Source: an uncultured Tissierellia bacterium
GTDB lineage: Bacteria > Bacillota > Clostridia > Tissierellales > Peptoniphilaceae
Assembly: GCA_947253765.1 (NCBI GenBank)
Contig: CAMYAK010000004.1
Location: 50,193-114,192, forward strand
Reading direction: 5' to 3'
DNA length: 64,000 bases
Of this stretch, positions 32,522 through 41,520 are shown piece after piece. A program made the translations under genes and the position numbers. The notes under the pieces were generated by a model. That model worked only from the letters and a program-made list of their open reading frames with translations. It was not told the origin of the DNA and did not search any database. Within the stretch, counting starts at the first letter, position 1, and every line of letters begins with the position of its first letter.

Positions 32522-34250
32522 AAATAAAAAAGTCCCGGCTAAAAGAAATGGAAGAGCAGGGACAAAAAAGCTGAGAATTATCCCGCTTGGCGGATTGAAA
32601 GAAATTGGAAAAAACATGACTGTGGTCGAGTATGGTGAGGATATCATTGTTATCGACTGCGGCCTGACATTTCCTGACGAAGACATGCCGGGAATTGATA
32701 CGGTTATCCCGGACATAAGTTACCTGGAAAAAAACAAGGATAGAGTAAAGGGGATACTTTTAACCCATGGCCATGAAGACCACTATGGGGCGGTGCCCTA
32801 TGTTCTTAAAAAGCTTCCTGTAAATGTATATTGCACCAGGCTAACCGGCGGAATGCTGGAAAACAAGCTTGTTGAGCACGGCATTTCCAATAAATGGATA
32901 AAGTATGTTAAGACGGGCGACCACCTGAAATTAGGCCCATTCGATTGCCAGTTTATTAGGGTTGCCCACTCAATACCGGATTCCTGTGCAATTGCCGTTA
33001 GGAATCCTGTAGGTACGATATTGTTTACCGGGGACTTCAAGTTTGATTTCACACCCATAGACCAGGAGCCGACCGATGTCCAGACCTTGGCTGCCCTTGG
33101 GGAAGAAGGCGTTTTGGCCCTCTTCTCAGATTCAACAAACGTTGAGCATCCCGGATATACGATGAGCGAAAGGAATGTGGGGGAGACCTTTAAGGAAATC
33201 TTTGCCCAGGCAAAAAGCAGGATTATTGTTGCGACCTTTGCATCCAACCTGCACAGGGTTCAACAAATAATTTGGGCGGCCGAGGCCAACCACCGCAAGG
33301 TTGCTCTTTCCGGTAGGTCAATGCTTAATAACGTTGAAGTAGCTCAAAATCTTGGATATCTTAAGGTAAAGAAAGATACTTTAATAAGCATTAACGATGT
33401 AAAGAATTACAAGCCTGACAAGGTTACCCTTCTAATAACAGGGAGTCAGGGTGAGCCCATGTCTGCCCTGTCAAGGATGTCCAATGATTCACATAGGCAG
33501 ATTCAGATAGGGTCAAAAGATACCATTATCCTTTCAGCCTCCCAGATTCCGGGTAATGAGAAATCCATTGGGGATATGATAAACAAGCTGACTGATAAGG
33601 GGAGCAATGTAATCTATTCTTCACTTGCAGAGGTCCATGTTTCAGGCCACGCATGCCAGGAAGAATTAAAATTGATGCACTCGTTAGTAAAGGCCAAATA
33701 TTTCATTCCGGCCCATGGAGAAGCCCGAATGCTGACAGCACATAAGCAGCTGGCCCTTTCTATGGGAATGCCTGAAGACCATGTTTTAATGGGAAAGAAC
33801 GGGACGGTTTTTGAATTTGAGAAAAAAGGCAGGCACATAGAGGCGAATACCGACAATGAGGTCCAGGCAGGAAAGGTCCTGATTGACGGCCTCGGTGTAG
33901 GCGATGTGGGCAATGTTGTTTTGAGGGACAGGAAGAAACTCGCTGATGACGGCATGATTGTTGCGGTTGTTACTGTCTGCAAGAATTCAGCCAAGGTAAT
34001 AGCAGGCCCTGAGATAATCTCACGCGGCTTTGTCTACATGAAAGACAATATCGATATGATCCAGGAAATGAAGAATATAGTCCTGAATATATTCAATGCG
34101 GCAGAAAAGAAGAATATAAAAGACTGGTCATTCTTAAAAAGCGAGCTCAGGGACAAACTAAAGAGCTACGTATTTTCTGAAATTCAGAGAAGCCCGATGA
34201 TTCTTTCCATAATCATGGAAGGCGATAGCGGACAGGCAAAAAAGAGGTAA
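32493..34250 (+). CDS. rnj: Ribonuclease J
   Basis: Metallo-beta-lactamase/beta-CASP 5' exonuclease and endonuclease in RNA decay and maturation. Core starts KLRIIPLGGLKEIGKNM; the metal motif is THGHEDHYGAVPYVL, followed by RVAHSIPDSCAIAV, TGDFKFD, STNVEHPGYTMSE and the C-terminal HVSGHACQEELKLM, HGEARM and ISRGFVYMKD. 585 residues. The start is uncertain: TTG at 32493, with AAAGGA nine bases upstream, lies within the DUF1292 gene and gives a basic tail of about 27 residues. No ATG or GTG alternative occurs before the conserved core; a CTG at 32569 is possible. Confidence 0.95.
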   Translation: MTKTKRNWDENKKVPAKRNGRAGTKKLRIIPLGGLKEIGKNMTVVEYGEDIIVIDCGLTFPDEDMPGIDTVIPDISYLEKNKDRVKGILLTHGHEDHYGAVPYVLKKLPVNVYCTRLTGGMLENKLVEHGISNKWIKYVKTGDHLKLGPFDCQFIRVAHSIPDSCAIAVRNPVGTILFTGDFKFDFTPIDQEPTDVQTLAALGEEGVLALFSDSTNVEHPGYTMSERNVGETFKEIFAQAKSRIIVATFASNLHRVQQIIWAAEANHRKVALSGRSMLNNVEVAQNLGYLKVKKDTLISINDVKNYKPDKVTLLITGSQGEPMSALSRMSNDSHRQIQIGSKDTIILSASQIPGNEKSIGDMINKLTDKGSNVIYSSLAEVHVSGHACQEELKLMHSLVKAKYFIPAHGEARMLTAHKQLALSMGMPEDHVLMGKNGTVFEFEKKGRHIEANTDNEVQAGKVLIDGLGVGDVGNVVLRDRKKLADDGMIVAVVTVCKNSAKVIAGPEIISRGFVYMKDNIDMIQEMKNIVLNIFNAAEKKNIKDWSFLKSELRDKLKSYVFSEIQRSPMILSIIMEGDSGQAKKR

Positions 34251-34256
34251 GTTTAG

Positions 34257-35489
34257 ATGATCGATAGAAAATTGCCGGAGCTCCTTGCTCCGGCAGGTGA
34301 TATAAGCAAATTAAAATCCGCCCTGCACTTCGGGGCGGATGCTATTTATCTGGGGGGACAGGCCTTCGGACTGAGAAAGGCTTCAAAAAACTTTTCCCAA
34401 GATGATATGGTTGAAGCTGTCAAGCTCTGCCATGACGCAGGAGCTAAGGTCCATGTGACTATGAATATAGTTCCCCATGATAAGGACCTGACAGGATTGG
34501 CTGATTATGCAGCTTTCCTGGATCAAATAGGAGTTGATGCCATAATTGTATCGGATCCGGGGATCTTCATGTACCTAAAGAAAAATACCGGTCTTGACCT
34601 ACACATATCAACCCAGGCATCAGTAACAAACAGTGCAACGATCTGCTTCTGGAGAGATCTGGGGGCCAAGAGAATAGTACTGGCAAGGGAATTGAGCCTT
34701 GAAGAGATTAAGGATATTAAAAAGCAGGTCGGAGACACCATTGAGCTTGAGTGCTTTGTTCACGGAGCTATGTGTATATCATATTCAGGAAGGTGTTTGC
34801 TATCAAACTACATGACCGGTCGAGATGCCAACCAGGGCGACTGTGCCCAGGCATGCAGGTGGAAATATTATATTCAGGAAGAGAAAAGGCCGGGAGAGCT
34901 CTATCCTATCGTGGAAGATGAGGGCGGTACTTTCTTTATGAACTCAAAGGACCTCTGCCTGTTGCCGCACTTGGATGAGCTCATGGATGCCGGAATAGAT
35001 TCATTTAAGATTGAGGGCAGGGTAAAAAGCGAATTTTACTTGTCAACAGTTGTCCATGCTTATAGACAGGCCCTGGATGCGATAAAGGTAGGCAAGTTTA
35101 ATGATGATCTTATTGACCAAATGCTTGGTGAGTTGAAGAAGACAAGCCACAGGGCATTTACCAAGGGATTTTTCTCAGGAAAGCCCGGGGCTGACGGACA
35201 GAACTATGAAACCAGTTCATATATTCAGGATTATGATTTTTTGGGAATGGTCAAGGACTTCAGGCCGGAAGATAACATGGCCCTTATAGAAGAAAGAAAT
35301 AAATTTTGTATGGGAGACCGGGTAGAACTTTTAAGAGCCCAAGGACAAGTTTTAAATTTTGAGATAAAGAACATTTATGATAAAAATTGGGAAGGGATTG
35401 AATTGGCAAATTGCCCAATGGAGAATTTTTGGTTGGAGGTTCCCGAGCCTGTTAAAGTTGGAGACATCCTAAGGAAGAAGCGGGATTGA
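34257..35489 (+). CDS. Peptidase U32 family protein, probable tRNA hydroxylation enzyme (TrhP2/YrrO type)
   Basis: U32 proteins are now linked mainly to RNA hydroxylation; TrhP proteins hydroxylate U34 of tRNA using prephenate-dependent chemistry. Segments seen: PELLAPAGDISKLKSALHFGADAIYLGG, DLHISTQASVTN, the U32 signature ELECFVHGAMCISYSGRCLLSNY with the cysteine cluster GDCAQACRW, and FKIEGRVKSEFYL. 410 residues, near YrrO. In Bacillus, yrrN-yrrO lie downstream of alaS-yrzL-yrrK-yrzB, and the same relative position here supports the TrhP2 assignment. ATG after AGAGGTAAG. Confidence 0.82.
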   Translation: MIDRKLPELLAPAGDISKLKSALHFGADAIYLGGQAFGLRKASKNFSQDDMVEAVKLCHDAGAKVHVTMNIVPHDKDLTGLADYAAFLDQIGVDAIIVSDPGIFMYLKKNTGLDLHISTQASVTNSATICFWRDLGAKRIVLARELSLEEIKDIKKQVGDTIELECFVHGAMCISYSGRCLLSNYMTGRDANQGDCAQACRWKYYIQEEKRPGELYPIVEDEGGTFFMNSKDLCLLPHLDELMDAGIDSFKIEGRVKSEFYLSTVVHAYRQALDAIKVGKFNDDLIDQMLGELKKTSHRAFTKGFFSGKPGADGQNYETSSYIQDYDFLGMVKDFRPEDNMALIEERNKFCMGDRVELLRAQGQVLNFEIKNIYDKNWEGIELANCPMENFWLEVPEPVKVGDILRKKRD

Positions 35490-35521
35490 AAGCGGATTAC
35501 ACAAAATTCCCAATATTACTG

Positions 35522-35530
35522 TGCTATAAT
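35522..35530 (+). promoter_or_regulatory. Extended -10 promoter of the FHA-rodA-PBP module
   Basis: TGC immediately before consensus TATAAT (35525-35530), 22 bases before the FHA gene ATG. No convincing -35 box at 16-18 bases. Confidence 0.6.
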
Positions 35531-35552
35531 TTCTTCAAGATAAGGAGGGCCT

Positions 35553-36056
35553 ATGGAAAAACTTTTTGATATGTTGGAAAGTATCTTCTTTACAAAGATA
35601 TTTGGCCAGATTGACCTGTATACCATACTTTCCGGAGCCATAAAGTTTGTTTTTATACTAATTGTTTTGGTCTTTGTTTCCAGAATAGTCAGGATGATAA
35701 GCCTTGATATAAAGAGTTCATATAGGAAGGCACCCATTAACGCTCCGAGGCTCAAGCTTTTAAATAGCGTAGATGAATTCGACTTTCCCATCAGAGAGGA
35801 ATATTTTCTTTCGAATAATAATACTATTGGCAGGGCAGACGACAACAATATAATTATAAAATCCAAGATGATAAGCAAGCACCAGGCTGTGATAGTAAAC
35901 AGCGGTGGCAGGTTTTTTATCGAAGATCTTTCGTCGACCAACCCAACAATGGTGAATGAAAATCCAATAAACATGCCTACTGAGATCTTTGCAAACGACG
36001 TAATAAGCATGGCCACTTTGGACTTCTTGTTTATAGAGGGTGAAGACAATGAATAG
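35553..36056 (+). CDS. Membrane-anchored FHA domain protein
   Basis: Phosphothreonine-binding protein with one membrane segment (about 26-45, FVFILIVLVFVSRIV) and a cytoplasmic FHA domain (about 80-163): NNTIGRADDNNIIIKSKMISKHQAVIV and DLSSTNPTMVNENPI carry the conserved G-R, S-x-x-H and N residues. 167 residues. ATG after AAGGAGGG. It overlaps the SEDS gene by eight bases and precedes a class B PBP, an order also known from actinobacterial FhaB-RodA-PbpA loci. It may link Ser/Thr kinase signalling to elongation; no kinase or phosphatase gene is adjacent. Confidence 0.9.
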   Translation: MEKLFDMLESIFFTKIFGQIDLYTILSGAIKFVFILIVLVFVSRIVRMISLDIKSSYRKAPINAPRLKLLNSVDEFDFPIREEYFLSNNNTIGRADDNNIIIKSKMISKHQAVIVNSGGRFFIEDLSSTNPTMVNENPINMPTEIFANDVISMATLDFLFIEGEDNE

Positions 36057-37296
36057 GATTTCGGAATATAGGGCGGCCAAGGGGATTGGGACCGGCCACG
36101 CCCTGATAAGCCTATTTCAAATTTTGGCCCTGGCTATAGTCTTTCTTTTCAATATATCTGAAATTAACATGGAAGCCCTGTTTTTTGCCTTGGGATTGAT
36201 AGTTTTTACCGGACTTTCGTCCTACCTTGTCCGTATTTTCAGGATGGGGGACCCTTATTTTTTGCCGGTGGTAAATATGATCTTCTCTATAGGCGTTATT
36301 ATGATATATAGGATAAATCCAAGACTTGGCCAGAGGCAGATGTTCATATACCTTATTTCGGTTACCATATTTTTCGCTACATATATGTTTTTAAAATATA
36401 CCCATGAGTTTTGGGAGGGCAAGATAGTGTTCTTCTACCTTGTTACAATTGCCCTATTTTTAGTGACCTTATTTTTCGGCAGGACCAGAAACGGAGCCCA
36501 AAACTGGGTGACCATAGCAGGCATTCAGATTCAACCTTCTGAATTCGCAAAAATCCCCTTTGCATTTTTTGTGGCATCCTGGTTCCAAAATTATGAGTAT
36601 TACAACACCACTCTTTTAAGAAAGCTGTCACTGACTCTGGCTACATATGTTTTGATAGGCTTGTTTTTTATACAAAAAGAATTGGGGACAGCGGCAGTAT
36701 TTTTTGCCGTATTGCTCATTCTTCAGATTGCCTATGAAAAGAATAAGTGGATACCTATACTCAATATTGTTTTAGCCTGTCTTGGCCTGTTTTTGGGCTA
36801 TAAGCTTTTCGGCCATGTAAGGGTCAGGTTCGACATATGGATGAATCCATGGAAGGATGCCTTGAATAAGGGATATCAGATAATCCAGGCCGGTTTCGGA
36901 ATGGCTGAAGGTTCGTTCTTTGGAACAGGTATAGGCTTGGGACACCCTGAAAAAATCCCCCTGGGTCATTCAGACTTTATTTTTGCTGCAGTGGTAGAAG
37001 AGTTTGGAGCCCTGATGGGACTATGCCTTATTTTCCTTTTTATAATTCTACTCTATAGGGGGTTTAAGGCCGCCATGATGCAGGAAAAGGACTTCTACTC
37101 AGCCCTGTCTCTGTGCATTGTCGTAATCTTTGCAGCCCAGGCATTTATAATGTTTGCGGGTACCATGCAGCTTATCCCATTGACAGGAATAACAATTCCG
37201 TTTTTAACATATGGGGGATCCTCGCTGCTCTCATCGTTTTTATTGCTGTCAGTTTTGCAGCTGTCTTCGCAAGATTTTATAGGCGGGAGGAACTAG
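36049..37296 (+). CDS. rodA: SEDS glycosyltransferase, RodA type
   Basis: Peptidoglycan polymerase for elongation. 415 residues with ten or more membrane segments. Motifs: QNWVTIAGIQIQPSEFAKIP, KELGTAAVF, the GHSDFIFAAVVEEFGALMG loop and LTGITIPFLTYGGSSLLSS. The ATG at 36049 is chosen because GAGGGTG lies six bases upstream; an in-frame GTG at 36040 has no site. It overlaps the FHA stop by eight bases. Paralogue of the ftsW gene at 19466; the FHA and PBP neighbours suggest the elongation role, which is inference. Confidence 0.88.
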   Translation: MNRISEYRAAKGIGTGHALISLFQILALAIVFLFNISEINMEALFFALGLIVFTGLSSYLVRIFRMGDPYFLPVVNMIFSIGVIMIYRINPRLGQRQMFIYLISVTIFFATYMFLKYTHEFWEGKIVFFYLVTIALFLVTLFFGRTRNGAQNWVTIAGIQIQPSEFAKIPFAFFVASWFQNYEYYNTTLLRKLSLTLATYVLIGLFFIQKELGTAAVFFAVLLILQIAYEKNKWIPILNIVLACLGLFLGYKLFGHVRVRFDIWMNPWKDALNKGYQIIQAGFGMAEGSFFGTGIGLGHPEKIPLGHSDFIFAAVVEEFGALMGLCLIFLFIILLYRGFKAAMMQEKDFYSALSLCIVVIFAAQAFIMFAGTMQLIPLTGITIPFLTYGGSSLLSSFLLLSVLQLSSQDFIGGRN

Positions 37297-37297
37297 T

Positions 37298-38692
37298 ATG
37301 AACAGGTCAAAAAACAGGATGCTTACACTCTTAGCCATACTTATGATCATTTTTCTGGCCTTGGCCCTATATTTGGCCTATTTTGAGTTGGTCAAGGCCC
37401 CGGACCTAAGAAAAAACCCGTTAAATATGAGAAACTGGGTTGATGAAAGCAAGTTCGGCCGTGGTAAATTCTTGGATAGGAATGGTGAGGTCCTTGTAAA
37501 TACCGAAAAGAACAAGGACGGAAAATATGTAAGATATGCAAAATATCCCTACCTATATTCACATACCATCGGTTATAATTCCGTCAAGTATGGAAAGTCA
37601 GGACTGGAAAAAGTCCTTAATAATGACTTATTGAACTTGGGCCAGGACAATCCTATTGCGGAGCTGAGGGGCAAGGTCCTGAATCCGGGCCAGGGCAATG
37701 ACATCATGCTTACTATAGACCATAAGCTCCAGAAAAAGGCATATGAGTTTTTAAAGGGTTCTAAGGGGGCGGTAGTGTGCCTCAACCCGAAAAACGGGGA
37801 TGTCTATGCAATGGTTTCAAGACCCTCATTTTCAGTAGAGAACTTGGAGGAAAATTGGGAGAGCCTGACTCAAAATACCGAGGGTGTATTTGTCAATAGG
37901 GCCATACAGGGAATTTATCCTCCGGGATCAACCATAAAAGCCCTCTCATCCATGGCTATAATAGAAGCAGGGGTAGACCGGAACTATGTTGATACAGGCA
38001 CTATAACTGTTGAGGGAAAGCCATATAAAAACGCCTCAGGGAAAGTAAACGGCAAGCTGGATTTGGAAAAGGCCCTGGTAAAATCATCCAATGTCTATTT
38101 TGTTGCCAAGTCCTTGGCTTCAGGGCCCCAGGTTTTTAAAGATGTATTCGATAATTTTGCATTTAATAAAAAGATCCCCTTCGAACTTGATGTGAAGACC
38201 TCACATTCGGAATTCCAATGGGGGATGGATAAAAATGAGTTGGCCCTTGAATCCTTCGGTCAGGGGAAAATGACTGTAAGTCCCCTCCATCTTGCCATGG
38301 CCTATGGAGCTATAGCCAATCAGGGAAATATGATGAGGGCCCACATAGTAAAAAAAGTTGTATCGCCGAGCGGATCAGTGGTAAAAGACAACGAGGGAGA
38401 ACTCCTTGAAAAGCTGAACAGTCTTAATGCTCAAACAGTTTCCGATTACCTGGAATCCTGTGCAAGCTCCTATGGAGCAGACAGGATAAGCGGGATTAAA
38501 ATGTGTGGTAAAACCGGAACTGCTGAAAGCACAAAAGGCTCAACCCACGCCTGGTTTGCAGGATTTGCACCGGCTCAAAATCCGGATTTTGTAGTAGTAG
38601 TTGTGCTTGAGGATGACGGAAGGCTTGGAGTAAAAGCGGCCATGCCTATAGGAGCAAAACTGGTCAATTATTGGTTTTCACTAAATAATTAG
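37298..38692 (+). CDS. pbpA: Class B penicillin-binding protein (PbpA-like transpeptidase)
   Basis: Transpeptidase partner of the adjacent SEDS protein. 464 residues: one membrane anchor (about 9-28), a short pedestal beginning GRGKFLDRNGEVLV, then the transpeptidase with SxxK in PPGSTIKALS, SSN in VKSSNVYF and KTG in CGKTGTAES. The N-terminal region is compact compared with FtsI and there is no PASTA domain, as in the PbpA group. ATG after GGGAGGAACTAGT, one base after rodA stops. Its TAG overlaps the convergent trkH stop by four bases. Confidence 0.92.
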   Translation: MNRSKNRMLTLLAILMIIFLALALYLAYFELVKAPDLRKNPLNMRNWVDESKFGRGKFLDRNGEVLVNTEKNKDGKYVRYAKYPYLYSHTIGYNSVKYGKSGLEKVLNNDLLNLGQDNPIAELRGKVLNPGQGNDIMLTIDHKLQKKAYEFLKGSKGAVVCLNPKNGDVYAMVSRPSFSVENLEENWESLTQNTEGVFVNRAIQGIYPPGSTIKALSSMAIIEAGVDRNYVDTGTITVEGKPYKNASGKVNGKLDLEKALVKSSNVYFVAKSLASGPQVFKDVFDNFAFNKKIPFELDVKTSHSEFQWGMDKNELALESFGQGKMTVSPLHLAMAYGAIANQGNMMRAHIVKKVVSPSGSVVKDNEGELLEKLNSLNAQTVSDYLESCASSYGADRISGIKMCGKTGTAESTKGSTHAWFAGFAPAQNPDFVVVVVLEDDGRLGVKAAMPIGAKLVNYWFSLNN

Positions 38693-40137
38693 TGTTTGGA
38701 CCAGGTTTTGGGGGAAAAGAGTATTAAAACGGGCCAAATTTCCAGACGCCCTGTTATCATGCCCAAAGACAGGAGTATTTTAGACAGGGGCGAGTACCAT
38801 GAGAAGCCCCCGGTCGGGCCTACCTTGCCCAAGCCCGGGCCTATGTTGTTAAATGTACAGGCAACAGAGGAGAAAGCTGTCTGAAAGTCTCCTGCATCAA
38901 TTGAAATAACCAGCAGTATAAAAGTGAAAATAAGAGCATAGGCAATTACATATGAGAACAAACTTCTAAGGCCTCTTTCGTTTATCTTTTGACCGTTAAA
39001 ATTGACAACTTTAACCATATTAGGGCTTCTCTGCCTGTCAAGCTCACAAAAAGCGCTTTTAACAGAGGATCCAACCCTTGATACCTTAAGACCGCCGGCA
39101 GTTGAGCCTGCACATCCTCCTATAAACATAAGTCCCAAGAGAACGGCATGGGAAAAAATAGGCCAAGTTCCGAAATCCGCCGTGCAGTAACCGGTAGTTG
39201 AAACAACTGAAGAAACAGTGAAGAGCACATCCCTCAACATAGTGAAAATATTATTATATAGGGGGGCCACATTTATGCTGATAAGAACTACGGCAGCAAA
39301 CACAATTGCCAAAAACCAGTGGAGCTCTTCATTTTTAGCAGCGGCCCTCACCTGCCTGATAAGTATAAGATAGTAAATTTGAAAGTTCAGGGAGAAAGCC
39401 AGCATGCCAATGCTAAGAACATTGTGTATGTATGAGGACTTGTAATAGCCTATTGAATTGACCTTAATCCCGAAGCCGCCGGTGCCTGCGGTTCCGAAAG
39501 CATGACATAGGGAATCAAAAAGGGGCATGCCGCCCAACAATAATAGAACAACCAAGAATCCCGTCATGGCAAGGTATATTTTATAGAGTATTCTGGCCGT
39601 ATCGGAAAGCTTGGCAACAAGCTTGTCAAAAGTGGGGCCGGGCATCTCGGCTTGGGCCATGTGTTTTAAGCTTGATTTGGAGCTTGGCACGAGAGACAAG
39701 GCAAAAACCAGTATTCCCATACCACCTATAAGGTGGGTAAAGGACCGCCAAAAGAGGAGGGAATGACTTAAGAGTTCAACATTGTCGCAAACGCTTGATC
39801 CTGTGGTCGTCAAGCCTGAGGCTATTTCAAAAAAACCGTCAACCAGGGAGGGGTACTGGCCGCTTAAATAAAGCGGTAGGCCGCCTATCAACGACAGGCT
39901 GATCCATAGAAGGGCACATATAACCATCCCCTCTCTAATATAAAATTCTACATTTATTATCTTTTTACGTCCCAGCATGATGTATAGAAAAAAACTAATG
40001 GCAATGGCAGTTAGCCAAGCCAGTTTCACAAGCCTATCCTCTTGATATATAAAAGAAACAAGCAGGGGGAGGCAAAGCAGACCTGAAAAAATGCCATAAA
40101 CCCTACCTATAATATATTTTATTGCGCATCTATTCAT
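38689..40137 (-). CDS. trkH: TrkH family potassium uptake protein
   Basis: Membrane translocation subunit of a Trk/Ktr potassium system. 482 residues with about ten membrane segments and the four pore-loop selectivity regions visible as TTGSSVCDN, GTAGTGGFGIK, STTGYCTAD and NNIGPGLGKVG. The long periplasm-facing and AEMPGPTFDKL segments fit TrkH more than KtrB. ATG at 40137, seven bases after trkA. Works with the cytoplasmic TrkA upstream in the same minus-strand operon. The stop overlaps the convergent pbpA gene. Confidence 0.94.
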   Translation of the reverse strand: MNRCAIKYIIGRVYGIFSGLLCLPLLVSFIYQEDRLVKLAWLTAIAISFFLYIMLGRKKIINVEFYIREGMVICALLWISLSLIGGLPLYLSGQYPSLVDGFFEIASGLTTTGSSVCDNVELLSHSLLFWRSFTHLIGGMGILVFALSLVPSSKSSLKHMAQAEMPGPTFDKLVAKLSDTARILYKIYLAMTGFLVVLLLLGGMPLFDSLCHAFGTAGTGGFGIKVNSIGYYKSSYIHNVLSIGMLAFSLNFQIYYLILIRQVRAAAKNEELHWFLAIVFAAVVLISINVAPLYNNIFTMLRDVLFTVSSVVSTTGYCTADFGTWPIFSHAVLLGLMFIGGCAGSTAGGLKVSRVGSSVKSAFCELDRQRSPNMVKVVNFNGQKINERGLRSLFSYVIAYALIFTFILLVISIDAGDFQTAFSSVACTFNNIGPGLGKVGPTGGFSWYSPLSKILLSLGMITGRLEIWPVLILFSPKTWSKH

Positions 40138-40144
40138 TCCAAAC

Positions 40145-41500
40145 TCACTTTACTAAAAGATCATTAAGATTATTAATATTTTGATTTTTAACAACAACCA
40201 GGATGGAATCACCCTCTAATATCTTGTCATTACCTGTAGGGAAGATTATCTGTCCGCCCCTGTTAATAAGGGCAACGAGGACCTGTTTTTTAAAAGATAT
40301 GTTCTTGAGCGTTTTGTTGTTTTCCGAAAAGTCTTTTTTTACAAGAAATTGCAGGATTTCCGTAGATTCATCATCAATCCTGGTCAAGCTCTCAAGATCT
40401 GAAGAAGAGTCGGCATTGCTGAGCTTTCTGACATACCTTACTATAGCAGTTGCACCGAGCTTTGCAGGCGTAATGATTGACTGAAGCCCTACATTCAAAG
40501 CGATGGGGAGGAGACTGGTTCTGTTGACCTTGGTTATGGTTCGCGGAACCTGCATCTGGTCGGCAAACATGGAAAGGATTATATTTTCCTCATCAACCCC
40601 GGTCAGGGCAATGAGGCAGTCATAGGAGTGTATATTTTCCTCAATCAAGAGGTCCTGATTGGTCCCGTCACCAAGTATGACATCAACTTTTTCGAAAGAA
40701 CTTGCTATATCTTCAGCAATTTCCTTTTCTCTCTCTATTAATTTAAAAGACTTGCCGGTCTTTTTATGCATCTGTAGCAAATATTTGGCTATCCTGCCCC
40801 CGCCTATAATGAGAACCGAGGAAATCCTGTCCGGTGCCTTCATTTCTTTATATAAAGCGTTGAGGTCTTCGTTCTTTCCTATGACATAAAAGTGCTGGCC
40901 GGCCTTCAAAGAATTTTCTCCTGAAGGGATTATGGGTCCATTTTCATCCTGTATAATGCACATTATGAGGCCGGGAAATTCTTTCCTGAATTCGGGTAGG
41001 CTCATGCCATCAAGTAGTGAATGTTTTTCAACTGCCAGCTCAACAAGGTTGATTCTACCGGATAAGAAGGGCTCAATGCTGAAGGCCCCGGGGTACTGTA
41101 GGTCCCGATAGATTTCCCTGGCCGTCTCTCTTTCAGGATTTATAATTCTGTTAATTCCGAAGGTCTCCCTGGCAAATTGAATATCCTCGGCATACTCAGG
41201 AGTCCTGACCCTGGCCATAACTTTTTTGGCTCCGAGCTTTTTTGCAATTATGCAAGAGATTATATTGGTCTCGTCGCTGTCGGTTACAGAAATAAACATA
41301 TCACACTTGTTAACTTCGACCTGTTTTAGGCAGCTGTAAAAAGCGCCATTGCCGGTTATTCCGGTTATATCGGCCTGATTAAGCATCTCATTAAGACGGT
41401 CTTCATTTTTTTCAATAAGTGCGATGTCATGCCCTTCTCTTGAAAGGCTTAGGCAAATCTCCGAACCCATTTTGCCTGCACCGACAATTATTATGTACAT
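40145..41500 (-). CDS. trkA: Trk potassium transport regulatory subunit TrkA
   Basis: Cytoplasmic NAD(H)/ATP-binding gating ring for TrkH. 451 residues made of two tandem RCK modules: first TrkA_N with MYIIIVGAGKMGSEI (GxGxxG) and TrkA_C at about 140-220, second TrkA_N starting VLIIGGGRIAKYL near 230 with TrkA_C to the end. The doubled form is the TrkA type, not the single-module KtrA. ATG at 41500 with AAAGGAA upstream. Lies between nadK and trkH; co-transcription with an NAD(P) enzyme is suggestive but may only be convenience. Confidence 0.94.
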   Translation of the reverse strand: MYIIIVGAGKMGSEICLSLSREGHDIALIEKNEDRLNEMLNQADITGITGNGAFYSCLKQVEVNKCDMFISVTDSDETNIISCIIAKKLGAKKVMARVRTPEYAEDIQFARETFGINRIINPERETAREIYRDLQYPGAFSIEPFLSGRINLVELAVEKHSLLDGMSLPEFRKEFPGLIMCIIQDENGPIIPSGENSLKAGQHFYVIGKNEDLNALYKEMKAPDRISSVLIIGGGRIAKYLLQMHKKTGKSFKLIEREKEIAEDIASSFEKVDVILGDGTNQDLLIEENIHSYDCLIALTGVDEENIILSMFADQMQVPRTITKVNRTSLLPIALNVGLQSIITPAKLGATAIVRYVRKLSNADSSSDLESLTRIDDESTEILQFLVKKDFSENNKTLKNISFKKQVLVALINRGGQIIFPTGNDKILEGDSILVVVKNQNINNLNDLLVK

Positions 41501-41520
41501 TATATAAACAGTTTCCTTTC

